Shown: positions 1 through 6,002 of the stretch, piece after piece
Layout: each line of letters starts with the position of its first letter
Position numbering within the stretch: position 1 is the stretch's first letter
Origin: Clostridia bacterium
GTDB taxonomy: Bacteria; Bacillota; Clostridia; UBA1381; UMGS1253
NCBI GenBank assembly: GCA_017411585.1
Contig: JAFQPV010000218.1
Location: 1-7,817, forward strand
Reading direction: 5' to 3'
DNA length: 7,817 bases
The notes under the pieces: model-generated
Seen by the model: only the letters and a program-made list of their open reading frames with translations
Database searches by the model: none
What the model was told of the DNA's origin: nothing
Program-made: the position numbers and the translations under genes

Positions 1-17
1 AAGGCTGACCCGTACAC

Positions 18-94
18 TGTAGGGCGCGCGCCTGTGTGCCGCGCCGCGACCATGGCAGGAAGTGGGCGGAACGACACAGAGGTCGTTCCCTACG
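18..94. repeat. Palindromic repeat unit with GTAGGG/CCCTAC ends (copy A)
   Basis: The unit opens with GTAGGG at 19-24 and closes with its reverse complement CCCTAC at 88-93, so it has short terminal inverted repeats. Inside are two independent palindromes. GGCGCGCGCC at 23-32 is perfectly self-complementary. A hairpin has arms GGAACGAC (68-75) and GTCGTTCC (82-89) around a six-base loop. Its overall length of about 76 bases matches the two copies at 156-234 and 418-492, although the internal sequence differs. I interpret it as a member of a non-coding, MITE-like or REP-like repeat family. No open reading frame in it looks real. The mobilising enzyme, if any, is not in the window. Confidence 0.6.
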
Positions 95-155
95 CATCCA
101 AATTTCCTCTTTTTGCGTGGTAGGTGTTTTTTCGAGTGCAACATTTAAAATAATT

Positions 156-234
156 TCGTAGGGGCGATTCGTGAATCGCCCCTTTTTGTTTGCGCAGGAA
201 TTGCGGGCTGTCAAGGATGCCAGCCCCTACGGTG
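156..234 (+). repeat. Composite two-hairpin repeat unit (copy 1)
   Basis: The unit starts TCGTAGGG (156-163) and ends GCCCCTACGGTG (223-234), giving terminal inverted repeats. The first hairpin has perfect 10-base arms, GGGGCGATTC (161-170) and GAATCGCCCC (173-182), followed by a short T-run, so it could also act as a terminator on the + strand. The second hairpin has arms GGGCTG (205-210) and CAGCCC (221-226). Sixteen bases before and into the second hairpin (193-208, CGCAGGAATTGCGGGC) recur exactly at 453-468. The same two-hairpin order is repeated at 418-492, which makes this a true dispersed repeat and not a chance palindrome. Confidence 0.75.
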
Positions 235-262
235 CTGATTTGAGTTTGTGTGGTGTTCTTGC

Positions 263-309
263 CTCCCTCGTCGAGGGAGGTGGATTTTGCGTAGCAAAAG
301 ACGGGGGAG
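263..309. repeat. Multi-hairpin repeat element of a second type
   Basis: The ends CTCCCTCGT (263-271) and ACGGGGGAG (301-309) are inverted repeats with one mismatch. Inside are two further hairpins. CCTCCCTCG (262-270) can pair with CGAGGGAGG (272-280), and TTTTGC (285-290) pairs perfectly with GCAAAA (294-299) around the loop GTA. The element can fold either as one long stem closed by its ends or as two local hairpins. It shares no terminal sequence with the GTAGGG units around it and appears to be a separate family, one I recall as common in Clostridia intergenic DNA. That family recollection is not verified here. Confidence 0.55.
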
Positions 310-323
310 TTTGTTCGTTCTCC

Positions 324-398
324 GCGGGATTGTGCCATATTCACGGCGCGGATAAATCCGGCGCCCTACGATGCCGCCGTGGATTTGTGCCATTTTTC
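324..398 (-). repeat. Inverted, partial GTAGGG repeat unit with a tandem flanking duplication
   Basis: Read on the minus strand, the unit begins CGTAGGG (370-364) and continues into a stem of GGCGC plus GGAT (345-353) pairing with ATCC plus GCGCC (356-359, 361-365) with one bulged base at 360. This is the same design as the first hairpins of copies 1 and 2, but in opposite orientation. The second terminal repeat is not evident, so it looks incomplete. On either side sits an imperfect direct repeat: GATTGTGCCATATTC (328-342) and GGATTTGTGCCATTTTTC (381-398). That may mark a local duplication around the insertion. Confidence 0.45.
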
Positions 399-417
399 GC
401 ACATATTTAACCCGTGT

Positions 418-492
418 TCGTAGGGCAATGATTTATCATTGCCGCAGGTTTACGCAGGAATTGCGGGCGGAGCAAGCCCCGCCCCTACGGTG
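418..492 (+). repeat. Composite two-hairpin repeat unit (copy 2)
   Basis: This is a direct repeat of the unit at 156-234: it starts TCGTAGGG (418-425), ends GCCCCTACGGTG (481-492), and shares the 16-base block CGCAGGAATTGCGGGC (453-468). The first hairpin has different bases from copy 1, with arms GGCAATGA (424-431) and TCATTGCC (436-443), yet is again perfectly paired. The second hairpin has arms GGGCGG (465-470) and CCGCCC (479-484). One of its base pairs is G-C where copy 1 has T-A, a compensatory difference that supports selection or copying of the folded structure. It lies about 150 bases upstream of the sulfatase-maturase gene. Confidence 0.75.
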
Positions 493-594
493 TTGTCGTT
501 ATTTTATTTGTACAATCCATTTGGGTGCTTGAAGGGTTGTTTACAAAATTACACTTTTTTTATCGAAAAATATATATCTTTTACAACGGGTTTG

Positions 595-603
595 TGCTAT
601 TAT
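595..603 (+). promoter_or_regulatory. Candidate extended -10 promoter for the maturase-sulfatase operon
   Basis: TGC directly followed by TATTAT (598-603) fits an extended -10 element, with five of six bases matching TATAAT. It sits in an AT-rich stretch and would start transcription near 610, leaving a leader of about 30 bases before the start codon at 641. No good -35 hexamer is found at 16-18 bases: the TTTACA at 580-585 is only 12 bases away. Upstream, TTGTACAA (508-515) and TTGTTTACAA (537-546) are small palindromes that might bind a regulator. The whole gap 493-594 holds no gene. Confidence 0.4.
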
Positions 604-627
604 AGAGGCAAGAAAACGGATTGCATT

Positions 628-633
628 GGAGAG
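628..633 (+). promoter_or_regulatory. Ribosome binding site that selects the ATG at 641
   Basis: GGAGAG lies seven bases before ATG 641. An in-frame TTG at 626 would give a protein five residues longer but would overlap this site and has no comparable Shine-Dalgarno sequence of its own. Starting at 641 also places the first radical-SAM cysteine at residue 15, as in characterised anSME proteins. Confidence 0.75.
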
Positions 634-640
634 CGGTTGG

Positions 641-1762
641 ATGAAAAGCGTTAATATTATGATTAAACCGGCATCGTCTGCGTGTAATATGCGCTGTAAA
701 TATTGCTTTTATGAGGATGTGGCAAATGCGCGCGCTTTTAAAAATGCGGGCAGAATGCAAAATACAACCGTAGATGCAATGCTTGCAAACATGGAAGCGG
801 ATTTGTCGAGCGGCGACCGCGTCAGCTTCGCGTTTCAGGGCGGTGAGCCTACGCTTGCCGGGCTGGAGTATTTTAAACATTTCGTTTCCGTGACGGCAAG
901 GTGGAAGGGCATCAAAACGGCATATGCTTTGCAGACAAACGGCATTTTGTTAGATGATGCGTGGTGTGCATTTTTAAAAGAAAATAATTTTTTGGTTGGC
1001 ATTTCCTGCGATTTGCTGCCTGAGATGCACAACGCGACCCGCATCGATGCGGCAGGGGAGGGCACCTACAAGCAGGTTACAAATGCGATTGCGCTTTTAA
1101 AAAAGCATAAGGTGGAGTTTAATGTCTTATGCACGCTGACCAATTTCGTGGCGCGGCATCCGGGCAAGGTGTGGAACCAGCTCGTGAAGCTCGGCATTGA
1201 TTATGTGCAGTTTACGCCGTGCATCGGTTTTATGGAAGAATTTTCGGATTATGCTTTAACACCGAAGCGGTTTGCGGAGTTTTATATAGATTTATTCGGC
1301 TACTGGTACAAGGACTATAGCAAAGGCAGCTACAGAAGTGTCAAGCTGTTTGACGATGTTGTAAATCAGTTGATTTTAAAGGTCCCCACGGGCTGCGGTC
1401 TGGACGGCAAGTGCCGCGCACAGCTGGTAGTAGAGGGGGACGGCAGTGTATATCCGTGCGACTTTTACTGCGTAGACGAATATAAGCTCGGCAATCTCGC
1501 CGAGCAGAGGCTGTGTGATATTTTATCGTCGCCGGTGATTGATGCATTCGTGCAAAGAGCGCCGGCTTCGCTGCCTGCACTTTGTGAGGCGTGCCCGTAC
1601 AAGGGCTTTTGCGGCGGCAACTGCAAGCGTATGCGCAAGGAAATTTGCATAGATGCAAGCGGCAGCTTTTGCGGCTACAAAGCGTTTTTGGAAAAATGCG
1701 GTCCGACATTGTCGGCACTTGCAAATAAACAGAGAATGTATATGAACAGAAGGAGAGGGTAA
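641..1762 (+). CDS. Anaerobic sulfatase-maturating enzyme (radical SAM, SPASM domain)
   Basis: This cytosolic iron-sulfur enzyme uses S-adenosylmethionine to oxidise the active-site Cys (or Ser) of a sulfatase to formylglycine without oxygen. The 373-residue protein has the usual family length. The radical-SAM cluster motif C-N-M-R-C-K-Y-C is at residues 15-22. GGEP at 67-70 and QTNG at 98-101 are typical SAM-binding elements. The C-terminal SPASM domain supplies eight cysteines for two auxiliary 4Fe-4S clusters: by family alignment, C252, C258, C273 and C328 for one, and C315, C318, C324 and C344 for the other. D274 in Y-P-C-D-F-Y-C matches the proposed catalytic base. It is translated just ahead of the sulfatase, its presumed substrate. 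One oddity is that the usual S-x-D-G-P segment reads S-C-D-L-L-P at 122-127. The assignment is strong; specificity for the neighbouring sulfatase is inferred. Confidence 0.95.
   Translation: MKSVNIMIKPASSACNMRCKYCFYEDVANARAFKNAGRMQNTTVDAMLANMEADLSSGDRVSFAFQGGEPTLAGLEYFKHFVSVTARWKGIKTAYALQTNGILLDDAWCAFLKENNFLVGISCDLLPEMHNATRIDAAGEGTYKQVTNAIALLKKHKVEFNVLCTLTNFVARHPGKVWNQLVKLGIDYVQFTPCIGFMEEFSDYALTPKRFAEFYIDLFGYWYKDYSKGSYRSVKLFDDVVNQLILKVPTGCGLDGKCRAQLVVEGDGSVYPCDFYCVDEYKLGNLAEQRLCDILSSPVIDAFVQRAPASLPALCEACPYKGFCGGNCKRMRKEICIDASGSFCGYKAFLEKCGPTLSALANKQRMYMNRRRG
1751..1755 (+). promoter_or_regulatory. Sulfatase ribosome binding site inside the end of the maturase gene
   Basis: AGGAG, within the longer purine run AGGAGAGGG (1751-1759), lies in the last codons of the maturase gene, nine bases before ATG 1765. 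The upstream stop codon (1760-1762) is only two bases from the new start, so translational coupling of the two proteins is likely. Confidence 0.8.
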
Positions 1763-1764
1763 CT

Positions 1765-3363
1765 ATGAGTAACAAAAGAAATGTTCTATTGATTATGTGC
1801 GACCAGCTTCGTCCGGACTTTTTAAATGCCTATGGGGCGGATTTTATCCCGACACCGAACATTGACGCGCTTGCGGCAGATGGTGTTGTGTTTGATAACG
1901 CCATCACGGCATCGACGGTGTGTGCACCGGCGAGAATGTCCTTTTTGACCGGCGAGCACGTGTCGCGCCACGATGCCTGGACAAATAAGATTCCGGTCAG
2001 AGACGATTGCGACTTTTTGCCGGAGCGCTTAAATGCGGCGGGGTATATGACGGCGGCGGTCGGCTGCTATGACCATTGTCCGTTTGCGGACAGCTTCGGA
2101 CACCGCTATATGAGAAGATATATCGGCAGCCACGCACCGGATGAGTGCGATTACAGAAGAGAATTTATGGCAAAGCATCCGGAGGCAAAAAGCCTGGGCG
2201 AGAGAGATGAGGAAAGCTATTATAAGCATCCGGACGAGGATTTCTACGATGTGTGGAGCGCAACCTGTGCGATCGAATTTATTGAAAGTTATACAAAAAC
2301 GGGTAAAGCACCGAACGGTTTTGCGCCCGAGGAGGAAAATGCACCGTTTTATCTGTACTGCGGCTTTTTTGAGCCGCATGGGCCGCACATCCCGCCGAGA
2401 TCGGTTAAGGGGACGGTAGACGAATCGAAAATTCCGGGCATTATTTTGCAGGAGCGCCCGGACGAGGATATTCCGCCGGTGGAGCTTTATCGCAGAGCAT
2501 ATTTGAATACGCCGGAGCAGCTTGCCCATGAGCCGGAAACCATTGCAGAGCGAATGAAAGAGCGCGTGCGTTATTGCGAAATGATTGTGGAAGTAGACAA
2601 GCAGGTCGGCAGAATTGTGCAGGCGCTGAAGGATAACGGTGTATATGAAAATACAACCATTATCTTCACTTCTGACCACGGTAGTGTGGAGCACGATTAT
2701 AATATGGTGTCAAAGGGACCGTGGCCGTACAAGGCGCAGCTGTTTATCCCGATGATTATTGCAAATCATCCGGTGCTTGAAAAAGGTACACGCTGTGATG
2801 CGCTTTGCGGCAATCTGGACATCGGCGCAACCGCATTGGATATTGCAGGCGATACACGCAGGTTCGGACTTTCACGCTCGATGCTTGGTCTTGCAACCGG
2901 TGCTGTGCCGGAGCGCGAGGTCAATATGAGCGAATTTTCCGATGCCACCAAGACGCTTGTGGATAAGCAGTATACTTATATCTACTATCCGTTTGTAAAC
3001 CGCGCTTGTATGTTTGACAGAATCAATGACACGCGCGAAATGACAAACCTTGCAGGTAAGCCGGAATATGCGGAAATTGAGAAGAAATTCTTAATGCACA
3101 CGATTGATTATATGGTGCTTACGAGAGGCAGAGTGCGCATGGAGGCGCACGATGTGACGCCGGAGGTAAAGGCGGGACTTGCGAAAAAGGACCCGCATTG
3201 GCTGCAAGATTTCGACATTGCACATCCGCTGACCAGCTGGACGGAGGTAGAACGAATCGAGCAAGCCGGATTGGATGCAGGCTATCAGGAATTTTGCATC
3301 GGCAAAGAGCTTAAAGCAAGCTATGGCGAGTATTACAATACGCCGAAGCCGGAAAAAGAGTAA
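1765..3363 (+). CDS. Cys-type sulfatase (formylglycine-dependent sulfate ester hydrolase)
   Basis: A 532-residue member of the type I sulfatase family (alkaline phosphatase superfamily), which hydrolyses sulfate esters to alcohol plus sulfate. The signature C-A-P-A-R at 53-57, followed by M-S-F-L-T-G, fits C-x-P-(S/A)-R, so C53 is the residue converted to formylglycine and R57 stabilises it. Likely metal ligands are D13 (with Q14 where many members have a second Asp) and D304/H305 in T-S-D-H-G. P-H-G-P-H at 204-208 and K317 are candidate sulfate-binding residues. The N terminus, M-S-N-K-R-N-V-L-L-I, is the first core beta strand, with no signal peptide or lipobox, so the enzyme should be cytosolic like its maturase. 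It ends with two consecutive in-frame stops. The substrate cannot be told from sequence: choline sulfate or sulfated mono- and disaccharides from mucin or glycosaminoglycans are possibilities. No transporter or glycosidase is adjacent. Confidence 0.93.
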   Translation: MSNKRNVLLIMCDQLRPDFLNAYGADFIPTPNIDALAADGVVFDNAITASTVCAPARMSFLTGEHVSRHDAWTNKIPVRDDCDFLPERLNAAGYMTAAVGCYDHCPFADSFGHRYMRRYIGSHAPDECDYRREFMAKHPEAKSLGERDEESYYKHPDEDFYDVWSATCAIEFIESYTKTGKAPNGFAPEEENAPFYLYCGFFEPHGPHIPPRSVKGTVDESKIPGIILQERPDEDIPPVELYRRAYLNTPEQLAHEPETIAERMKERVRYCEMIVEVDKQVGRIVQALKDNGVYENTTIIFTSDHGSVEHDYNMVSKGPWPYKAQLFIPMIIANHPVLEKGTRCDALCGNLDIGATALDIAGDTRRFGLSRSMLGLATGAVPEREVNMSEFSDATKTLVDKQYTYIYYPFVNRACMFDRINDTREMTNLAGKPEYAEIEKKFLMHTIDYMVLTRGRVRMEAHDVTPEVKAGLAKKDPHWLQDFDIAHPLTSWTEVERIEQAGLDAGYQEFCIGKELKASYGEYYNTPKPEKE

Positions 3364-3370
3364 TAAACAG

Positions 3371-3397
3371 AAAAACGGATGCGACGCATCCGTTTTT
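3371..3397. terminator. Bidirectional intrinsic terminator between convergent operons
   Basis: A GC-rich stem, CGGATGC (3376-3382) with GCATCCG (3386-3392), closes a three-base GAC loop. It is flanked by five A residues (3371-3375) on the left and six T residues (3393-3398) on the right, so each strand presents a hairpin followed by a U-run. It lies 8 bases after the sulfatase stop and 20 bases beyond the end of gyrA, and should serve both transcripts. Confidence 0.92.
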
Positions 3398-3416
3398 TGT
3401 TTTATAGAATATGAAA

Positions 3417-5930
3417 TTATTCTTCTGTTGCTTCGGCAGGTTCAACCTCGACAACTTCAGGTGCTCCTTCAGTTATCTCTGCGTCTTCCTCTTCATCCTC
3501 TTCGCGGTCTGCTGCTGCGAGCGATACAATCTTTACATCGTCGTTTAGGCGCATCAGACGTACGCCCTTTGTAACACGCGAGTAAGTGCTGATTTCACCC
3601 GTATGCATACGGATGATAACGCCTGCATCGGTAATCAGCATGATATCGGTTTCGTCCGTTACGGATTTGATGCCGGCAAGCTTACCGGTCTGCTCGGTAA
3701 TTCTGTAGGTGAGTACACCCTTACCGCCGCGGTTCTGACACTTATATTCGTCAAAATCGGTCTTTTTACCGTAACCGTACTCGGAAACAACCAGCAGCTT
3801 TGCATTTTCATCAGCAATACATACGCCGACAACCTTATCGTCACCCACCAGACGGATGGCGCGCACACCGTGCGCTGTTCTGCCCATAACGCGGGCATCC
3901 TCTTCTGTGAAGCGGATTGCCATACCATTTGCCGTACCGACGATGATTTCCTTTGTACCGTCGGTGAGGTTGACTGCGATTACTTCATCGTCCTCGTCGA
4001 GTGTAATTGCTCTAAAGCCGTTTTTGCGGCTTGTATCATACTCGGAAAGGATGGAACGCTTGATGATACCATTCTTAGTCACAAATGTAAGGAATTGATC
4101 TTCGCTAAACTCACGCAGAGCAATGGTTGCATTTACCTTTTCGCCGGACTCCAGCTCCAAGAGGTTTACAATTGCCGTTCCCTTAGATTGTCTGCCGGCT
4201 TCCGGAATCTGATAGCCCTTGAGCTTAAACATTCTGCCCATATTTGTGAAGAACAGAATGTGGTTGTGTGTTGAGGTGGTCATAATGTTTTCAACAAAGT
4301 CCTCATCGCGCACCTGCTGTCCCTTGATGCCTCTGCCGCCGCGGCGCTGTGAACGGTATGTATCTACCGGCACGCGCTTTACATAGCCGAAGTGTGTCAG
4401 CGTGATGGCAACGTCCTCTTCTTCGATTAAATCCTCATCGTCAATATCGTCAAACGATGCAGTAATCTCTGTACGACGGTCATCGCCGTATTTTTCGCGG
4501 ATGGTATTTAAGTCATCCTTTAAGATGGACAGTACCAGAGAATCGTCTGCAAGCACTTCATTGTAGTAACGGATAGAATCCTGTACTTGAAGTAATTCGT
4601 CGTGAATCTTCTGTCTTTCCAAACCGCTCAAACGACCGAGTCGCATATCTACGATGGCTTGTGCCTGTTCGTCGGAGAGTGCAAAACGCTCCATCAACAG
4701 TGTCTTTGCTTCAGCCACGCCTTCCTTAGCGGAACGGATGGTGTTGATGACCTCGTCAATATTGTCAATGGCAATGTTTAAGCCGAGCAGGATGTGCTCA
4801 CGCTCCAACGCCTTCTTGAGGTTGAACTTGGTTTTACGGATGATAACATCCTTCTGGAATTCAATGTAATGGTCAAGCACCTCGCGCAGATTTAACAGCT
4901 TCGGCTCGGTCACATTGACGAGTGCAATCATATTGACACAGAAGCTTTCCTGCAGCTGGGTGAACTTATACAACTGATTTAAAATTACGTTTGCGTTCGC
5001 ATCGCGTTTAACTTCGATAACAATACGCATACCCTCACGGTCAGATTCGTCGCGCACCTCGGCGATGCCTTCTACGCGCTTGTCTCGCTGCAGCTCGCCG
5101 ATTTTTTCAACCAGCTTTGCCTTATTGACCTGATACGGGATTTCCGTAACGATAATCTGCTGCTGATTGTTTTTCAGCTCTTCAATTACAGCGCGTGCAC
5201 GCATTAAGATTCTGCCACGACCTGTATGATATGCGGAGCGAATGCCGCTTTTGCCCATAATGAGACCGGCGGTCGGGAAGTCCGGACCCTTGATGTAGTT
5301 CATCAGCTCGTCAATAGTGATGTTCGGGTCGTCAATGACTGCGATAATGCCGTCAATCACCTCTGTTAAGTTGTGCGGCGGGATGTTGGTCGCCATTGCA
5401 ACCGCAATACCCGACGAACCGTTTACAAGCAGGTTCGGGAAGCGTGATGTAATAACACACGGCTCCTTGCGGCTGTCGTCGTAGTTGGGCATAAAGTCAA
5501 CGGTATCCTTTTCGATATCCGTCAGCATCTCCAGGGAAATCTTGCTCATACGCGCTTCTGTGTAACGGTAAGCAGCCGGCGGGTCACCGTCTACGGAACC
5601 GAAGTTACCCTGACCGTCTACCAAAGGATAGCGCATCGAGAAGTTCTGCGCAAGACGAACGAGCGCATCATAAACGGATGCGTCACCGTGCGGATGGTAT
5701 TTACCGAGCACATCGCCGACGGTGGCAGCACATTTCTTGTACGCCTTATCCGGTGTGAGTCCAGCCTCGTGCATCGTATATAAAATACGTCTGTGTACCG
5801 GCTTTAAGCCGTCGCGTACATCCGGCAAAGCTCTGCCGATGATAACGCTCATCGCGTACTCGAGGTACGCTTTTTTCATTTCCGCCGAAAGCTCACGATC
5901 GACGATGGTTTGGTTTTCATAATCAGCCAT
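3417..5930 (-). CDS. gyrA: DNA gyrase subunit A
   Basis: The A subunit of the essential type IIA topoisomerase cuts and rejoins DNA, and with GyrB introduces negative supercoils using ATP. The 837-residue protein shows the full architecture: breakage-reunion domain with R122 and catalytic Y123 in A-Y-R-Y-T-E-A-R, tower and coiled-coil region to about residue 500, then the C-terminal beta-pinwheel. The GyrA box Q-R-R-G-G-R-G (528-534) distinguishes it from ParC, and a related C-Q-N-R-G-G-K-G blade is at 731-738. The quinolone region reads H-G-D-A-S-V-Y-D (81-88): alanine stands at the E. coli Ser83 position while the Asp87 equivalent is kept. Residues 808-837 form a strongly acidic tail. The start is fixed by AGGAGG eight bases upstream. 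The gene upstream is gpmI, not gyrB; no promoter or strong terminator is seen in the 72-base gap, so read-through from gpmI is plausible. Confidence 0.98.
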   Translation of the reverse strand: MADYENQTIVDRELSAEMKKAYLEYAMSVIIGRALPDVRDGLKPVHRRILYTMHEAGLTPDKAYKKCAATVGDVLGKYHPHGDASVYDALVRLAQNFSMRYPLVDGQGNFGSVDGDPPAAYRYTEARMSKISLEMLTDIEKDTVDFMPNYDDSRKEPCVITSRFPNLLVNGSSGIAVAMATNIPPHNLTEVIDGIIAVIDDPNITIDELMNYIKGPDFPTAGLIMGKSGIRSAYHTGRGRILMRARAVIEELKNNQQQIIVTEIPYQVNKAKLVEKIGELQRDKRVEGIAEVRDESDREGMRIVIEVKRDANANVILNQLYKFTQLQESFCVNMIALVNVTEPKLLNLREVLDHYIEFQKDVIIRKTKFNLKKALEREHILLGLNIAIDNIDEVINTIRSAKEGVAEAKTLLMERFALSDEQAQAIVDMRLGRLSGLERQKIHDELLQVQDSIRYYNEVLADDSLVLSILKDDLNTIREKYGDDRRTEITASFDDIDDEDLIEEEDVAITLTHFGYVKRVPVDTYRSQRRGGRGIKGQQVRDEDFVENIMTTSTHNHILFFTNMGRMFKLKGYQIPEAGRQSKGTAIVNLLELESGEKVNATIALREFSEDQFLTFVTKNGIIKRSILSEYDTSRKNGFRAITLDEDDEVIAVNLTDGTKEIIVGTANGMAIRFTEEDARVMGRTAHGVRAIRLVGDDKVVGVCIADENAKLLVVSEYGYGKKTDFDEYKCQNRGGKGVLTYRITEQTGKLAGIKSVTDETDIMLITDAGVIIRMHTGEISTYSRVTKGVRLMRLNDDVKIVSLAAADREEDEEEDAEITEGAPEVVEVEPAEATEE

Positions 5931-5938
5931 TGGCTACT

Positions 5939-5944
5939 CCTCCT
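5939..5944 (-). promoter_or_regulatory. gyrA ribosome binding site
   Basis: The minus strand carries a perfect AGGAGG (within AAGGAGGAG, 5937-5945) eight bases before the gyrA ATG. This confirms the start M-A-D-Y-E-N-Q and implies strong translation. Confidence 0.9.
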
Positions 5945-6002
5945 TGCATTTCGAAAAAGCGTGAGAGCTTATTTACGAAGGATATAGTTTGTTTTTTTGT
6001 TC

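Noticed and set aside
90..402. Two minus-strand open frames (84 and 63 residues) in the repeat cluster
   Set aside because: They overlap each other and the hairpin elements, with low-complexity basic translations; chance frames.
171..410. 79-residue + strand open frame in the repeat cluster
   Set aside because: It is made of the palindromic repeats, lacks a ribosome binding site and has no recognisable domain.
156..492. CRISPR array
   Set aside because: There are only two direct copies of the unit, about 262 bases apart, with no regular spacer pattern and no cas genes.
626..640. Upstream TTG start for the maturase
   Set aside because: It would overlap the good GGAGAG ribosome binding site used by ATG 641, and the five extra residues do not match the family N terminus.
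2029..2694. 221-residue minus-strand open frame opposite the sulfatase
   Set aside because: It is antisense to the sulfatase core; the composition is a complement artefact.
3603..4274. 223-residue + strand open frame opposite gyrA
   Set aside because: It is fully antisense to conserved gyrA sequence, with a cysteine-rich implausible composition and no family match.
5954..5973. Weak hairpin (AAGC/GCTT) in the gpmI-gyrA gap as a terminator or attenuator
   Set aside because: The stem is only four firm base pairs with a mismatch beyond, too weak to call.
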